From positions 7,529,501 to 7,593,500 of the forward strand of contig OW203987.1 in assembly GCA_934047225.1 (NCBI GenBank): DNA of 64,000 bases, read 5' to 3'. Position 1 is the first letter of the stretch; each line of letters opens with the position of its first letter. Below are positions 1-11,876 of this stretch, in pieces. This DNA comes from Ypsolopha sequella (Eukaryota > Arthropoda > Insecta > Lepidoptera > Ypsolophidae). A program made the translations under genes and the position numbers. The notes beneath the pieces are model-generated. The model saw only the letters and a program-made list of their open reading frames with translations. It was not told where the DNA came from and searched no databases.

Positions 1-330
1 CTTTGTGTAGATATGCACTCATGAGTGTAAACGTAGTTGAAAATCAGCAAATGCTTGCATTTTGGCGTTTAAAAGGACTTTGCGTACATTTAAAATAAGA
101 TATATTTTATTTTTTATTCTTTATGTAATTGTGAATGGGCATATTTGCCAATGTTGACAATTGGCGTATATGACACTTTACGTGTCTAGCACTCTGCGTA
201 ATTAGCTTTGTGTAGATATGCACTCATGAGTGTAAGCGTAGTTGACAATCAGCGAATGCTTGCATTTTGGCGTTTAAAAGGGCTTTGAGTAAATTTAAAA
301 TAAGTTATATTTTAAGTTAGTTTTAAAAGG
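1..330. repeat. Direct duplication, period about 205 bp
   Basis: The block beginning CTTTGTGTAGATATGCACTC at position 1 recurs at position 206 and stays similar for more than 100 bases, including the TTTGGCGTTTAAAAG and TTTAAAATAAG segments. A few substitutions separate the copies. It is a local tandem duplication cut by the window edge, so more copies may lie upstream. No coding potential seen. Confidence 0.85.
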
Positions 331-335
331 TACAT

Positions 336-420
336 AAAGGTGGTGTTAAAAAGGTAAAGGTGGTATTAAAAAGGTTAAGGAGGTATTAAAAGGTAATGGT
401 GGTATTCAAAAGATAGTCAT
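336..420. repeat. Minisatellite, GGTGGTATTAAAA-type unit
   Basis: About four imperfect units of roughly 22-25 bases built on GGTGGTATTAAAAAGGT follow each other. Units differ by small indels and G/A changes. Confidence 0.75.
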
Positions 421-3115
421 GTTAAATGGAGGTAATTAAAATTAAATAGGTTCATATTTGTAGGGCTGGTGGCTTGTTAGGGAAATTGTAAGAGCGGATG
501 AGGAAGTCAGAGTGTGTCGGTGGAAGGAATGGAATGAAACGACTTTGACATATGACTATGACGTTGACAACAAAAAAGGGCCCTAACAAGACAACAGTTC
601 GAAGGTGTGGACTTAAATTTATTGTCATCATATCCTGGAGACTCTATACTACACATAAACTTTTAAGTTGAATTGGTGTTAGGTTAGAGTCTTAAAGACT
701 AAAGGACAGTATATACTGTGATACTTAAAGGTTTAACTCTACACGCAGCTAATGCTATCTTCGGCAACACTATACATTCTCCGAATAGTTGTTTAGAATT
801 TAATGCTGGGAGAGATTCCAAGCTGAACAATTGCTCATTTGGGTATCTGTATGGATAGCTATTAAAGTGATCTTGGTTTATGAAAGAGGCGCAAAGCGTG
901 TCTACTTAAATTGAAAAAAATAGAATTTGTCTAGAAAATCTTTGCGGTGTCACTAGGACAAGGTCGTCTCACAAACGATCTCTCTGGGAATTTCAGATCT
1001 CCTTGTTTGACGGACAGATTATTCGTGAACAATTAAGCAATGGTTTGGAGTCTCAATCGGTTAAGTTTTGATTAACTACTAGGTATAAACACACACCACA
1101 CGTGAACGGTCTGGGAGAAAGGTGATAATAAATTAATATCAGAGTGAACATTGTTATCGTGTATTTGTGAATGATGGGAGAGAAAATTTCCTTCGTTTAA
1201 GGCTTGCTAATCTGCGTAAATTTTGGGGAAAGCGCTGTGACAGATCGTACCTCATCTGTTCACGTCTCAATTCACAAATAAATATTATGATAATGGGCAG
1301 GAAGATTGTTGTATGTAATCAAATAAATCACGTTGAAATAAATAAAGCAAATTGAAATCGATCGCGTAGAATAACTGATTTTAAATGATAAATACAGTAA
1401 ACTCAACCACCGGCCCAAACAATCGGTCCAATATGGAAGGAATTAAGAATAAACTTTCAATTTCAAACATTATGGTTTCCAATTATGCGTGAACCCTAAA
1501 TTAGCTGTTGTTGTCACGCAACTGCCAAGTTGTTGCCACGTAGACTAGATGACGCCTTAGGCTTGTCACCATGTGTCTATCTCTTTCACTCTTACTTGTA
1601 TATTTTTGTCCTGTCCTGCTTACGCCGAGTATATGCTGTTGCCATGTTTTGTTGTTATGTTGCCATCTCTATTACTCTTGTTTGGTTGTCTCACTTTTGT
1701 TCGTTCTGCACGAAAGCGCACATAACACCGTTAGCACCGTTTACGCCGATAGCACTGATAACGCTGATATCACATTTAGTATATAAATGGGTGAAATGTA
1801 GGGTGGGAGCTCATTCAATTTTACACCGCCGTCAGTGGAAGTGCTGCAAGAAGTCTTAAAGGAGTAGTTCATTTTCGAGTTTGTTTGGGGAAGTTTTTGT
1901 TTGTTTTAATAGTGATTTTGTTTTCGGAATTTGCGATTAAAATACGGAATGTGTCAATCTATCTGTTCGTTAGGTCTCGGGACCATTTCGCGTCGCGTTA
2001 GCTTTTAGGTGGCGGAATGCCCTTTTTTTCGTAAATAGATTCGGTTATGGTCAATAGTTTTTGACTTTTCCGACTCGGCGATTGACACAAACGCGTTTGA
2101 ATTCGTGTAGGGTGAACGAGCGAACGAGCTAGATTCCGCGTTATGTAAAGGGTTCGATAATCGTCTTTTCAAGTTCCGAAATTAAAGTACGTTCCTAAAT
2201 AATGTAATAGTGCATAGGTCGATTCAGGGGTTGATGGGGAGGAAGGGAGTATGGTCTCTTCTTAGTAATGCCGGACGTGGAAACGGGAAGATGTACCAGG
2301 GTAACAATGGCATAGGGCTAGTCGCTGGGATATCTTGAAGAGTCAGGCAGGGAGCTTACAGAGCGGAAGTCGCTCTGGGCTAGATTCAGGTCACCTACTG
2401 GTGTGAACGACAGAGTCTAGTTTTAACCTCCTCTGGAGGGAAGCAAGCGTCTGGGATGGCCTTGCGCCAGTTTTACATACTGGAAACACATCCTCCATGA
2501 AAGGCGATGTTTATGGCAAAGCGTCCGAGCCGTGAAGAGGCTGCGATTTGTTCTGTCCTTTGTCATCTGACTGAGCTGGTCATGGTCTCATATCTATATA
2601 TTTATATATACACATGATCATATAGGCTATCCCAGCCAGCGGGGTGACGTCCTTTTTACCTACTGTATCACCCCCTGTCTGAGTAGGGCAAAGTTTTAGG
2701 GTGTTAGGCACACAGAGAGGTTTCAACTTGCCTCACTTCTTTCTGTCGATTAGTTGAGGGGTTGTATGGTGTTTGCTAGCACAATATACAACCACACACA
2801 CGTTTAATTGTAAATGTGAGGTGACGGACCTCTAGCTTTGAAAATTCACACATTTAAAAGCCTAGGAACATTTGATTTTAGGGCCAAATGTTAGGTAGGT
2901 AAATTCCAAAAATTCAAGTCTATTGTTAGGACATTAATAGGTTTTTTTAGAAATTATGCATAGTGGGAGGTTTCAGGTAACTTTCTTCATTGTTCAGGGA
3001 AAATAGGTCAATAAATTCAATTATGATAGGTTACAAGTTTTCAAGTAGATAGGGACCTCTGAAAATTAGAGTTAGTGATTCAGGAATAGGTTGTTGATGA
3101 CTAGTTTGTCTGACA
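421..3115. other. Intergenic, no gene recognised
   Basis: No reading frame here resembles a known family. The 109-codon frame at 1530-1859 is low complexity and has no recognisable motif. A TATA-like site at 1780 and a more GC-balanced stretch around 2220-2580 are the only notable points. The latter may be an old mobile element, but nothing I see identifies it. Confidence 0.5.
1780..1787 (+). promoter_or_regulatory. TATA-like box with an initiator-like site 31 bp downstream
   Basis: TATATAAA is followed 31 bases later by TCATTCA (1811-1817), a spacing typical of an RNA polymerase II core promoter or of an LTR U3/R border. No second LTR copy, primer-binding site or downstream gene was found. 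This may be chance in AT-rich DNA. Confidence 0.15.
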
Positions 3116-3372
3116 AATAGTTTCATTGTTTACTTATCTGAGAGGGCTTTAAAGTCCAAAGAACTCCAATTTTGAATGTAAGGACATAAGGCTTTGATAT
3201 TCAAATAGTTTCATTGTTTATCTGAGAGGGCTTTATAAGTCCAAAGAACTTAAACTTTGAATGTAAGGGCATAGGGCTTTGATACTGAAATAGTTTCATT
3301 GTTTATCTAAGAGGGTTTTATATGCCCACAGAACACTAATTTTGAATGCTAGGGCATAGGGCTTTAATATTG
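3116..3372. repeat. Three tandem copies of an ~86-bp unit
   Basis: Units start at 3116, 3204 and 3289 with AATAGTTTCATTGTTTA. Each continues through TCTGAGAGGG (or a close variant), CCAAAGAAC and GGCTTTGATAT. Substitutions are scattered, so the array is not very recent. Confidence 0.8.
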
Positions 3373-3804
3373 GCAATAAATATGAAATGATAGGAAACAT
3401 AAGTTTCACCACTTAATTATGTCTTAAAATATTGTATTTACTTAGGTATTTCTTTCAAGAAATAAAGAGACTTGAGTTTGGCACAAAATATGCCTAAATA
3501 ACATAGAAAGTCTAGATTTAGAATTCAGGTTGATGAAATGTATTCTAGACCATAAAAGTTCATAACTGTAGTACCTATCAAACCCTTTTTAAGGTCAGTT
3601 CGTAGTAAACATTAAGTTATAAAGTAAAATCAAATAGTTTGGTATATAAGAATCCAAAATAGAGTATAGCAGACTGACGAACCTTTTAGTCAGTATTTAC
3701 TTACTTACTCCCTTGTCGAAATGACTGCATTGATACAGAGTAGAACCTAGATGAAATATAGAATGTTTCGGATTTTCTTTTATTACTTAATTGAGTAAGT
3801 AACT

Positions 3805-5144
3805 AAATTCAAATTCAATTCAAATTCAAATAGTTTATTTTGCAAAGCAGGTATAGATATATACACTTTTTACACGTCAAATTTAATCTAATAAAGAAAA
3901 TATATGTAATAGAATAATAAATGTACATGAACTAAATTAAAGGTTTATTTAATTTATGTAGCAATATATTTACGATTAAAATGATAGGTAAAATATATAT
4001 TATACAAGGTAAAATCCAATCAGCCGCCCGAACCCATACCGGAGACCCGGCCAGGGACCAGGAACAAGGTTCAGTGATCACCAACCGAGCCCCCAGCACG
4101 AATCCAGGCGGCCGACCAAATCCCATCCTATATACTACATACTAATAGGTTACATATATAAATACATGCCTACCTCCGCCCATTCGATTAGTCTTGCTAA
4201 GAAGAAGGGCAAGAAACTTAGCAAGATCATGTCTTTTTTTCAACATAAAACTTATACTATACAATATATGACTTATATCTACTTTAACCAAGGGATAAGA
4301 AAATACAAGACAGTAGGAATTCAGGTTAATGAAAAAAAGAAAAACATATATATCTTTGTCTACCTGTCTCATATAGTCCTTTTCCTTTTACAGTCTATAA
4401 TCAATTAATGTTTACACCTTAGAGGAATCATAAGTTAAGAAATTATACTATTTAATTAAATTATAACTTACTACGAGTATCATTATCACTGTAACACCAT
4501 GCTTCACCATCATCCAAATATTCATTTATTTTATAATATGCCTTTTTCAATAGGCCCTGCTTAATATACAGTTTAAACTTATTCTCTGACAAAGTAAGGA
4601 CCTCCTTTGGAAGTTTATTGTAAAATCTTATACCATGTCCTACAAAAGAGGTACTCACCTTAGCGAGTCTGATTTTTGGAAAAGCCAGTTTATGCTTATT
4701 TCTGGTCTCCTTACAATGTTGCTTACCAAGCCTTGGGAAAGACTCAACATTTTTTCTGACATATCTAAGGACTTGGTAAATATATTCACAAGGAACCGTT
4801 AATATATTAATTTCTTTGAACTTTTGTCTTAATGAATCCCGGTGCTTCATATTATAAATAGCCCGAATTGCTCTCTTCTGCAAAACAAAGACTGCGTCTG
4901 TATCCGCGGCTCTACCCCATAACAGCATGCCGTATGACATAATGCTGTGAAAGTAACTAAAATAGACTAGTCTAGCAGTATCTACATCAGTAATTTGTCT
5001 TATGCGTCTAACAGCGTATGCGGCCGAACTAAGTCTACCACATAGGGCTTCTATGTGGGGACCCCACTGAAGACGAGAGTCTACCGTAATGCCTAAAAAC
5101 TTTGTTTCGTTAACTAACTCCAGCTTGGATAAAACTATTATAGC
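3805..5144 (-). mobile_element. 5'-truncated non-LTR retrotransposon (jockey-like LINE)
   Basis: The minus strand carries the C-terminal part of a reverse-transcriptase polyprotein (4461-5144), then a 3' untranslated region, ending in an A/T-rich tail of the AATAAACTATTTGAATTTG type near 3805-3840. The 5' end is lost at a TA microsatellite around 5145. Parts of the 3' UTR recur at 13.8, 16.25-16.52, 29.8 and 50.64 kb, as expected of an interspersed family. Confidence 0.8.
4461..5144 (-). pseudogene. Reverse transcriptase C-terminal fragment of a jockey-like LINE
   Basis: The minus-strand frame is open for about 227 codons to a stop at 4461. It begins mid-protein, upstream of the first in-frame methionine at 4940. 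Hallmarks of the region after the RT palm in jockey-type elements are visible: ETKFLGITVDSRLQW with HIEALCGRL, then IMSYGMLLWG, a VFVLQKRAIRAI segment, and IRFYNKLPKEV. The catalytic YADD region is not included, so the fragment cannot be active. Family assignment rests on remembered motif patterns. The jockey clade is likely but an alignment was not possible. Confidence 0.8.
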
Positions 5145-8013
5145 TATATATATATATATATATATTATAGCTAATAAACTAAATACCGTGAAAATAGTTC
5201 GGGAAATCTTTATTCAAGAGAATAATTTCAATTCTTATAAATGTTCAATAAACTTGAAGTACATAACATGATGTATTTGTTTGCATAAATGCTTTCCCTT
5301 GTCTGGCAAAATAAAAGCCTTAACTGATACTATACACCAAATATGGGGTAGTAAAAGTTGTTCTTCGTCAATGGAATTAAATGAATACATCTTTAGAACA
5401 AAAACAAAGTTCTATTAGTATTTTTAATACTACATTACCTAGAGCAGATTTCTCTTTCAAAATATATTGAAATTATTCGACTGAGTGTAGTTATAAAATT
5501 GACTACATAAATAACTGCAATACTGTTAAGGATGAAAGTCACAGTAGTTTCATATTACTAGAAAATCAATGAATTTTAAAGTAAACTTTCTTACATGAAA
5601 TGAGGGTTGAAAGCCTAATTTATTGTATTCAAAAGTTTTAATATATTTGAGACTTATTATGTAAAAACCTTACTGAAACTTGGAGATTTTTAGAAAATGG
5701 GTAAAATTCCAATCTGGTAGTAATTTGTACTTATCTGACTTGCATTAAATACAACAAAAACGATTGTATTAGAGAAGTTTATTACTGAAACAATTTACAA
5801 TTTTGACTTGATAGAAATTCTCTATTGAATAATAAACAGAATGACTGTACGCTGAATATGAAAGTCTAAGTTTTTTACTAGATAGTTTTGTCAAATTGAC
5901 ATAGCAACTTTAAGTTGAGTATTACCAGCAGTATCTAAGAAATTAATTTTAACTGTCAGTCACTATTTGAGTAGATCTGTTAAGAGGCCGAATCTTTGAA
6001 TGGGACATGGTGCAACACGAGTGATTTCAATGTTTATTACTCAAATAAATAGTAATATTTGGTGTATTTGTATGAATGTACTTGTTCTTTTGTCAGGCAA
6101 AATTCAGCCACAAGCTAACTATACACTGAAATGGGGTAGTTTAGCTTACCAATGTCATAAGAACAAATAAAATATATTTGGTACAGAAACACAAGATAGC
6201 CATAAGTTAGAAATCTGAAATCATTCTGTTGGATTAGTTGTGTCATTTGTAGTTTTGGTTACTACGATGGTAGGGACGCTCTGGATTTCTTGTTGGTTCT
6301 TTACCAGAGCTGTGTAGTCAGGGAACCAACATAGGCGCGTAAAATTAAAAATAAATAAATAAATCTTAAATTTAGAATTCAAAAAAAAGTATACACTAAA
6401 AAAAGTCAAGGGGGTATTCCACATCCAAGGGAAGGTACTTCTGAGAAGTTGCCAATATGGCTTTCTTTGAGTCTCTATTTTATTGACCAGATAATCACAG
6501 ATGTGAGAATTTTACTCACTGTCCTATGGACTTATTCGAAGATTACCAGCTAAATAAGTAATTTTCGTATAGAAGTATCTATCGAGTAATAAGTTCTACA
6601 ACATACATAAAGGTCAGCTGTTAGAATACTATTCAGCTTTGATCATCAATAAATTATTAAATTTCAAACTCAGAAATACCTCACCTCATCCATCCCCAAT
6701 TACTGGTAGTGGTTATTAAAAAAAAATAATAATAATGCATTTTATTCATAACATAAACAAACAAAATATGAATGTGATGTATCATCTTAAGTAACGGGTA
6801 TAGTCTAACATAGTAAATTCACATAGCCTCTTAAGAGGCTGACTGGCGCAGAATTGCTACAGAGATTTTATTCACCTTTTTATTATTTGAAACATTAATG
6901 AAGTTTTACATCTAGAATTGTTTACAAAGTGCTATTTATCTCTATGACTTTCATATATTGGCTTAACTGACAAACAGTGAAATTTCTAATCTGAACATTT
7001 TACCAATACTTTATATTCTCTGATTTTACTATCTAAATCTACGAATTTGGTTTTAATTATTTTATGTCCAATTTACTTAGCACGTGAAAGATAAGTTATA
7101 TTTTAGAACAGGACTATTAATAAGGGTTTGTTAGCTATCTTCATCTCTGAATCGCTTCTAAAGAATTTGGGTTACTACTTAAGGCGCAACGTAAGGTTCT
7201 AATCTGACGATCACACTCTGGCCATATATCTGTTAAAATCATTTCTATTAAGCACCAAACGTTAAACTATGTAGGTTGTAAGTGGGTTGTTATTCGGGTC
7301 GATGGAGTTCAGTGTGAGCAGTGGGGTAGTTAAGGAGGTTTTAGTACAGTATTCTCTTTACAGATTGATAGAATGAAAGAAAGAAACATTATTTCAAAAA
7401 CCACAGTATAACAAAAAAAAAATATATAAACGAATTCGACTTAATCTGTGGTTATAAAAAAAGAGTCCAACTTAGTATTAAATGTATTTTATAAACAAAT
7501 AGTATTATAAATTTTTATTAACAGAAACATAAAAACTTAAATAACATGAAATAAAACTAAAATTAAACCTTACAAATTTACCTATAAAACTAAAATGTCT
7601 CCTAAAGTAAAATTAAACCCAACTTACATACTATAATACTATAATTGTAATACTTTATAAATAGTATTACAATTTTATCGGAAGATTGCAGTCGTAAGTG
7701 AAGACTTCATTACAAGTTCTGAAGCAACGAAAAATGTTGTCACGAGTAAAGTCACGAGCAATAGGTTAACTAGTCAAATATATTTTGTTTCACTCAATAT
7801 GTAACTGGAGAAACCATGAAATTTACGCGGTATCTTCACATTTTGGCCTTTCTCAGTTTTTGGGTGACGAATTGTTACAATGCCGAATGAAATTAGCTCT
7901 TTTGTCACGTAAAATTGGTTGGAGATTTTAATTTGTATGTTTACAATTTATTTATTTATTTCGTAACGGCAGTCTAATATTAGAATTTTAAAACTAAGAA
8001 TATAATATATAAA
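5145..8013. other. Intergenic AT-rich DNA with a diverged direct repeat
   Basis: A TA microsatellite opens the stretch. Two diverged copies of a roughly 150-bp block lie near 5265-5420 and 6055-6190, recognisable by GTATTTGT, a CTATACAC segment and ATGGGGTAG. No gene or complete mobile element is recognised in the remainder. Confidence 0.5.
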
Positions 8014-8270
8014 TACAAGGTGACTTTTTGATCATCGTCCAAATTCATACTGGTGGCTTGGTAAGTGATCAGTATCATGCATCAGTAACAATTTTGGTGA
8101 AATTTGTAAAATGAAATTTCGACTCCCCATAGTGATTCACTCGGGACTGGAACTGAATTTATATGGGAAGCCGAAATACGAATTTCACAAAAATTGTTAC
8201 TGATCCAAGTTACTGACCACTTATCAAGCCTCCAGTATGAATTTGGAAGATGATCAAAAAGTCACCTTAT
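8014..8270. mobile_element. Foldback MITE, family E copy 1 (TACAAGGTGA ends)
   Basis: Long terminal inverted repeats run from TACAAGGTGACTTTTTGATC to the matching end near AAAAAGTCACCTTATA, with a short unique centre. The element sits in TA-rich DNA, which fits insertion at TA dinucleotides as in Tc1/mariner-type MITEs (inference). Other copies are at 12855, 17123, 37197, 42672 and 53371. Confidence 0.85.
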
Positions 8271-8288
8271 ATATATCTTCACTTTAAA

Positions 8289-8510
8289 TGGAAAGTAATT
8301 TAGGAGGTGATTCAGTATCGTTAATACATCACATTCCACTGCAAAGCACTTTTTTTTGCGCGAACTTTTTTTTTACTTCTCAGTACAAAGTGGTCCGATC
8401 AGCTGACTCAGTTTGTATGGACAAGTGAAGAAAAAGTACGCGCAAAAAAAGTACTTTGCAGTGGAATGTGATGTATTAACGATACTGAATCACCTCCTAA
8501 ATTACTTTCA
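8289..8510. mobile_element. Foldback element with ~55-bp arms
   Basis: The left arm (from 8289, GGAAAGTAATTTAGGAGGTG) is repeated inverted up to 8510. The arms match through the CACATTCCACTGCAAAG segment. The loop contains a CCGATCAGCTGACTC stretch resembling the loop of the element at 21651. It begins 19 bp after the preceding MITE. Confidence 0.8.
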
Positions 8511-8524
8511 ATTTCAATTGAAAG

Positions 8525-8528
<4 letters not shown>

Positions 8529-8565
<37 letters not shown>
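8529..8565. repeat. (TA)n microsatellite
   Basis: An uninterrupted TA run of about 18 units. Confidence 0.95.
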
Positions 8566-8569
<4 letters not shown>

Positions 8570-8701
8570 TATAGCTGCTTACTGCTCTTTTCCCCGCGAT
8601 TATAACAACTGCACATTCCCAAGTAGCAAACAAAGTTCATCAAAAGAATTGTTTCAGAGGATACCCCCTATACATAAACCAACAAATCTTTATATTATTA
8701 G

Positions 8702-8880
8702 TCCCACTTATATTATAAATGCGAAAGTTTGAATGTATACGGATGAGTGGATGTATTTGTTACTCGTTACCTCCGTTTTCAGAAGAGAGATTCAGAACTT
8801 ATGACGATTTTATCAAGTAGGGGACTGAACAGAAAGTAAAATCTTTGTCGGAAGGTGTACTTTTTGTAAGTTATTTTTTA
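8702..8880 (+). mobile_element. Helitron 5'-end fragment
   Basis: TCCCACTTATATTATAAATG followed by CGAAAGTTTG is the characteristic 5' end of common lepidopteran non-autonomous Helitrons. The same end appears inverted at 48533. The 3' CTAG hairpin end was not found nearby, so this is a 5' fragment with an approximate right border. Confidence 0.65.
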
Positions 8881-8913
8881 TTTCGTCGCATTAGTGATGA
8901 AAAGTAGAGTATT

Positions 8914-9024
8914 GCACTCGGGTGTAAGTGATCAATTACACCCTCGAACCATAAGCACCCTCACTCGTTTCGCTTGCTCGTGCGCTTTTATATCTCGGGT
9001 GTAATTGATGACTTACCTCCCTTG
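8914..9024. repeat. Imperfect hairpin flanking a GCTTGCTCGTGCGC core
   Basis: CTCGGGTGTAAGTGATCAAT near the left end is matched inverted by ATTGATGACTTACC near the right end. A CG-rich centre (CACTCGTTTCGCTTGCTCG) lies between. It resembles a short dispersed lepidopteran repeat. A similar arrangement is at 49117-49205. Confidence 0.5.
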
Positions 9025-9710
9025 TATAACAATCTACTATTACAGTTTCGTCTACATTCGAATCACCTCTGAAACCTCCTGTGTGTGTGTGATGTAAAAT
9101 AGTTAACAATGCGATTATATATACATTACCAACGTTTATTAGTTTGTAGCCACAGATTTCAAAAGTTTAGATGAGCCCTGGCACCTAAAATCTATTGCAT
9201 TGTTTTTGAATGTGTGCGTTAACATAATGCCGACGCACGCACATTTAAGAGTGCGCAATCTAGACAGATCTAGGTAGACACCTACGGTCAGCAAACTGAT
9301 CAGACTACTAAAGTCGTTTAGTGCACTTAAGGCGTCCAACTATCACTGTGTTCAGATGAGCACTGATTCCAAACGTGTGAGCGTCACCCATTTAAAGGTG
9401 GAAACATTTTGGTGCTGTCATAGTACGGTAAGGGCTTATCTTATCTTTACTTTTGAAATGTTTGTTTGTAACAATGACAGTTCAAAGCGTCTTTAGTCAA
9501 TTAAAGTTTATTTATACTCAGTCACACGACACTACAGGGTATAATAGTTCCACCTATTACATAAACGATGACATCTTACGCATACATAACTGTATACCAT
9601 ACGACATACCGAACACTGACCCTTGGTATTTACATTTACGATAGGTAAACTTTACTAAAGGATGTGTAAGATCGAGTTTTTAAGACATATTGGGAAAGCC
9701 ATACCATACT
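9025..9710. other. No gene recognised
   Basis: Short frames on both strands lack any motif or splice context that would support a gene. No repeat structure was noticed. Confidence 0.45.
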
Positions 9711-10064
9711 AGGTGGTAGAGCTGATGCCGGGCTCGACTGTGGAGGTACCGCCATCTTACTTGGAGACCCCCTCGAAGTAATTCGGGGGAGAGTAAGAGG
9801 ACAGCTCACAGGCAAAAAACCAGGAGGCCCACCAAGCCTGGGACCGATGGATGGCGGTATATCCATCCCTAATAGCCAGGCCTTATATGGAACAGACTGG
9901 TGACGGGCAACGGCGTCGCTGGTGCGAGGGTTCCGGCACCGCGCTCACCAACCCGCCTGTCCAGCATGTGTGAGTATGGGCAATTCTTCCAGGATGACCT
10001 CCGGGAGTGGCAAAGTCCTGGAAAAGCTTATGTCCAGCAGTGGACGAACTAGGCTGATGGATTA
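9711..10064 (+). mobile_element. LINE 3' end, family H copy 1
   Basis: The block starts AGGTGGTAGAGCTGATGCC and ends TCCAGCAGTGGACGAACTAG plus GCTGATGGAT. It recurs at 23590, 25621 and 28131 with a fixed 3' end and differing 5' starts, the signature of target-primed retroposition. In the 23.6 kb copy the end translates to a DDRREWQ..GKAYVQQWTN segment. That resembles the C-terminal ..GEAYVQQW.. tail of RTE-like LINE proteins as I know them from Lepidoptera. Confidence 0.7.
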
Positions 10065-10120
10065 GGAAAGTTGCCTCCATACTCATAGAAGTGGGTGACA
10101 GAAGTATTTCAAATACAATG

Positions 10121-10425
10121 AGTGTGGTCATCAGATTCAACAAAATAAACACACTCAGCTATCGTTGGTAAGTCGGTTATGTAACTAAACAGAATAAACC
10201 AAATAAACCCATACGGACCTCGTGACCGACTATTGAAGCGTCAAACCACCACCAAACACCATAGTAGATATATGCCATGGTGGTATATAGTGGCCTGAAG
10301 TTAGGTGCACAATCATGTTTGACAGCCAACTTTTTCCCACTATTTTTAATGTTTCTTGAGGGTCATGACCGAATCGTGGGTGTTTATGGTGGAAAATAGT
10401 AGTTTTTTATACCCTATGAAACTCA
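10121..10425. repeat. Dispersed repeat, family I copy 1
   Basis: The block from GTGTGGTCATCAGATT through CACACTCAGCTATCGT, ATAGTGGCCTGAAGT and TCATGACCGAATCGTGGG to ACCCTATGA is found again at 54015-54250. Gaps differ between the copies. The class of element is not clear. A local inverted segment around CCATGGTGG suggests a DNA element. Confidence 0.7.
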
Positions 10426-10489
10426 TAAATTTATCTAACACTAAATTTATCATTCTGAGATACATAAATTGAATTCAGCTCAAGATCTT

Positions 10490-10760
10490 ATACAACGTGT
10501 AACAGAAAGGTGTAACCATATTTGAAGAGCTTATTCAGTCAATGTTATTGAACAACTTTTACTATGGAACAAACCCTGTTACTCGAAAAAAAAAAATTTA
10601 CTGTTTTATAGAAAAATGCAATGCCGCTCAGCCAATATGTATGGAAGAGCGGATTTTTTTTTTGAGATTTCAGGGTTGGCTCCATAGTAAAAGTTGTTCT
10701 ATACCATTGACTGAAAAAGCTCTTCAAATATGGTTACACCTTTCTGTTACACATTGTATA
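10490..10760. mobile_element. Foldback MITE with ~80-bp arms (TATACAACGTGTAACAG ends)
   Basis: The left arm from 10490 and the right arm to 10760 are near-perfect inverted copies, including GGTGTAACCATATTTGAAGA and ACAACTTTTACTATGGA. The loop carries runs of A and T. The ends TATACAA/TTGTATA again suggest TA-rich targeting. Confidence 0.8.
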
Positions 10761-11043
10761 TGAAGTATGGAGGGTTGAATTAAATGAACATTAGGTGAAA
10801 ATTGGGAAAATATCAGATAACTAACTGAAAAATTAAAATTCAAAAGAATTTTCTTACAATTTTTTTTTTACTACCAGTATAGTTAGACCATGACTAAGAA
10901 GATTATTAGTAAGATCAGGAGCCTAATTATTTTGGATTAGAAAATGTTCTTCCAGGGTGTGACTAATGAAACAAAGTCATAATGTCCCCCGTTGGACGTT
11001 TAGCCACATCACATATTGTTCGACCGAGTTATACAGGATGTTA

Positions 11044-11262
11044 TTAAGAGCGGTTTCGCAGCCGGGTTGTGAAAAACCCACCTTTTTCTAATTAATCGAA
11101 ACAGAACACTTAAATTCAAAATTCACTCAATAGTTATATTAAATACATAGGTACTAAGTTTTTGTTGAATAACTTTTGAGTAAATTTTTAATTTAAGTGT
11201 TCTGTTTCGATGAATTAGGAAAAAGCGGGTTTTTCATCATCCGGCTGCAAAACCACTCTTAA
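11044..11262. mobile_element. TTAA-bounded MITE A, copy 1
   Basis: It starts TTAAGAGCGGTTTCGCAGCC and ends with the inverted GGCTGCAAAACCACTCTTAA. Long inverted arms continue inside (CGAAACAGAACACTTAAATT with its inverse). The terminal TTAA is the known piggyBac-type target duplication, and that class is inferred from it. The right TTAA is shared with the next element. Confidence 0.8.
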
Positions 11263-11663
11263 GGCGCTACGGAAAAAAAATCGACACTTTTAGAACATGC
11301 ATATCTACTTCAGTAAATAATGTATTATTTTGATAAAATAGTATATTATTTTTGGAATCTTTCTCTAGGGATCTGTTAAAACAGAAACGCGATTGGAGAA
11401 TTTCGGCTCGATAGAAGTATTTATTGAAATGAGGTCTTTATCGACACCAATTCTCCTGGTTTGACAATTTAGAATGACATATGGACTGCAATTATATTTT
11501 ATTAGATGGGTTTTAACAGGATCTAGGACCTGGTTAAACGAAATTTTGATAGCATTTTTAGTACATTTTATGTTAATAAAAAACCGACTTTTTGCTACTT
11601 TTCTACGAATCCGTCCTTCTCGCACTGAGGTAGGGACGCTAAAACTTGTACATATCGCCTTAA
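11259..11663. mobile_element. TTAA-bounded MITE B, copy 1
   Basis: It runs from TTAAGGCGCTACGG to CATATCGCCTTAA. Close copies occur at 41697-42094 and 63256-63671, both also bounded by TTAA, plus a nested copy at 14542-15248. Short open frames inside (for example 11474-11764) shift between copies and look non-coding, so the family is probably non-autonomous. Confidence 0.85.
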
Positions 11664-11876
11664 TAGCGGTTTCGCAGCCGGATTGTGAAAAACCCCTTTT
11701 TCTACTTAATCGAAACAGAGCACTTAAATTCAAAATTCACTCAATAGTTATATTAAATACATAGGTACTAAGTTTTTGTTGAATAACTATTGAGTAAATT
11801 TTGAATTTAAGTGTTCTGTTTCGATGAATTAGGAAAAAGCGGGTTTTTCATCATCCGGCTGCGAAACCGCTCTTAA
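11660..11876. mobile_element. TTAA-bounded MITE A, copy 2
   Basis: Same sequence and orientation as the copy at 11044, starting TTAATAGCGGTTTCGCAGCC and ending GCGAAACCGCTCTTAA. It retains the loop segment ACATAGGTACTAAGTTTTTG. Both terminal TTAA sites are shared with neighbouring elements. Confidence 0.85.

Noticed and set aside
1530..1859. 109-codon open frame as a gene
   Set aside because: Low-complexity Leu/Cys/Val-rich translation, with an overlapping frame of similar quality. No splice partners, family motif or conserved context.
11474..11764. Coding gene in MITE B
   Set aside because: The frame crosses the border between two elements, and its length and ends differ in the copies at 41.7 and 63.3 kb.
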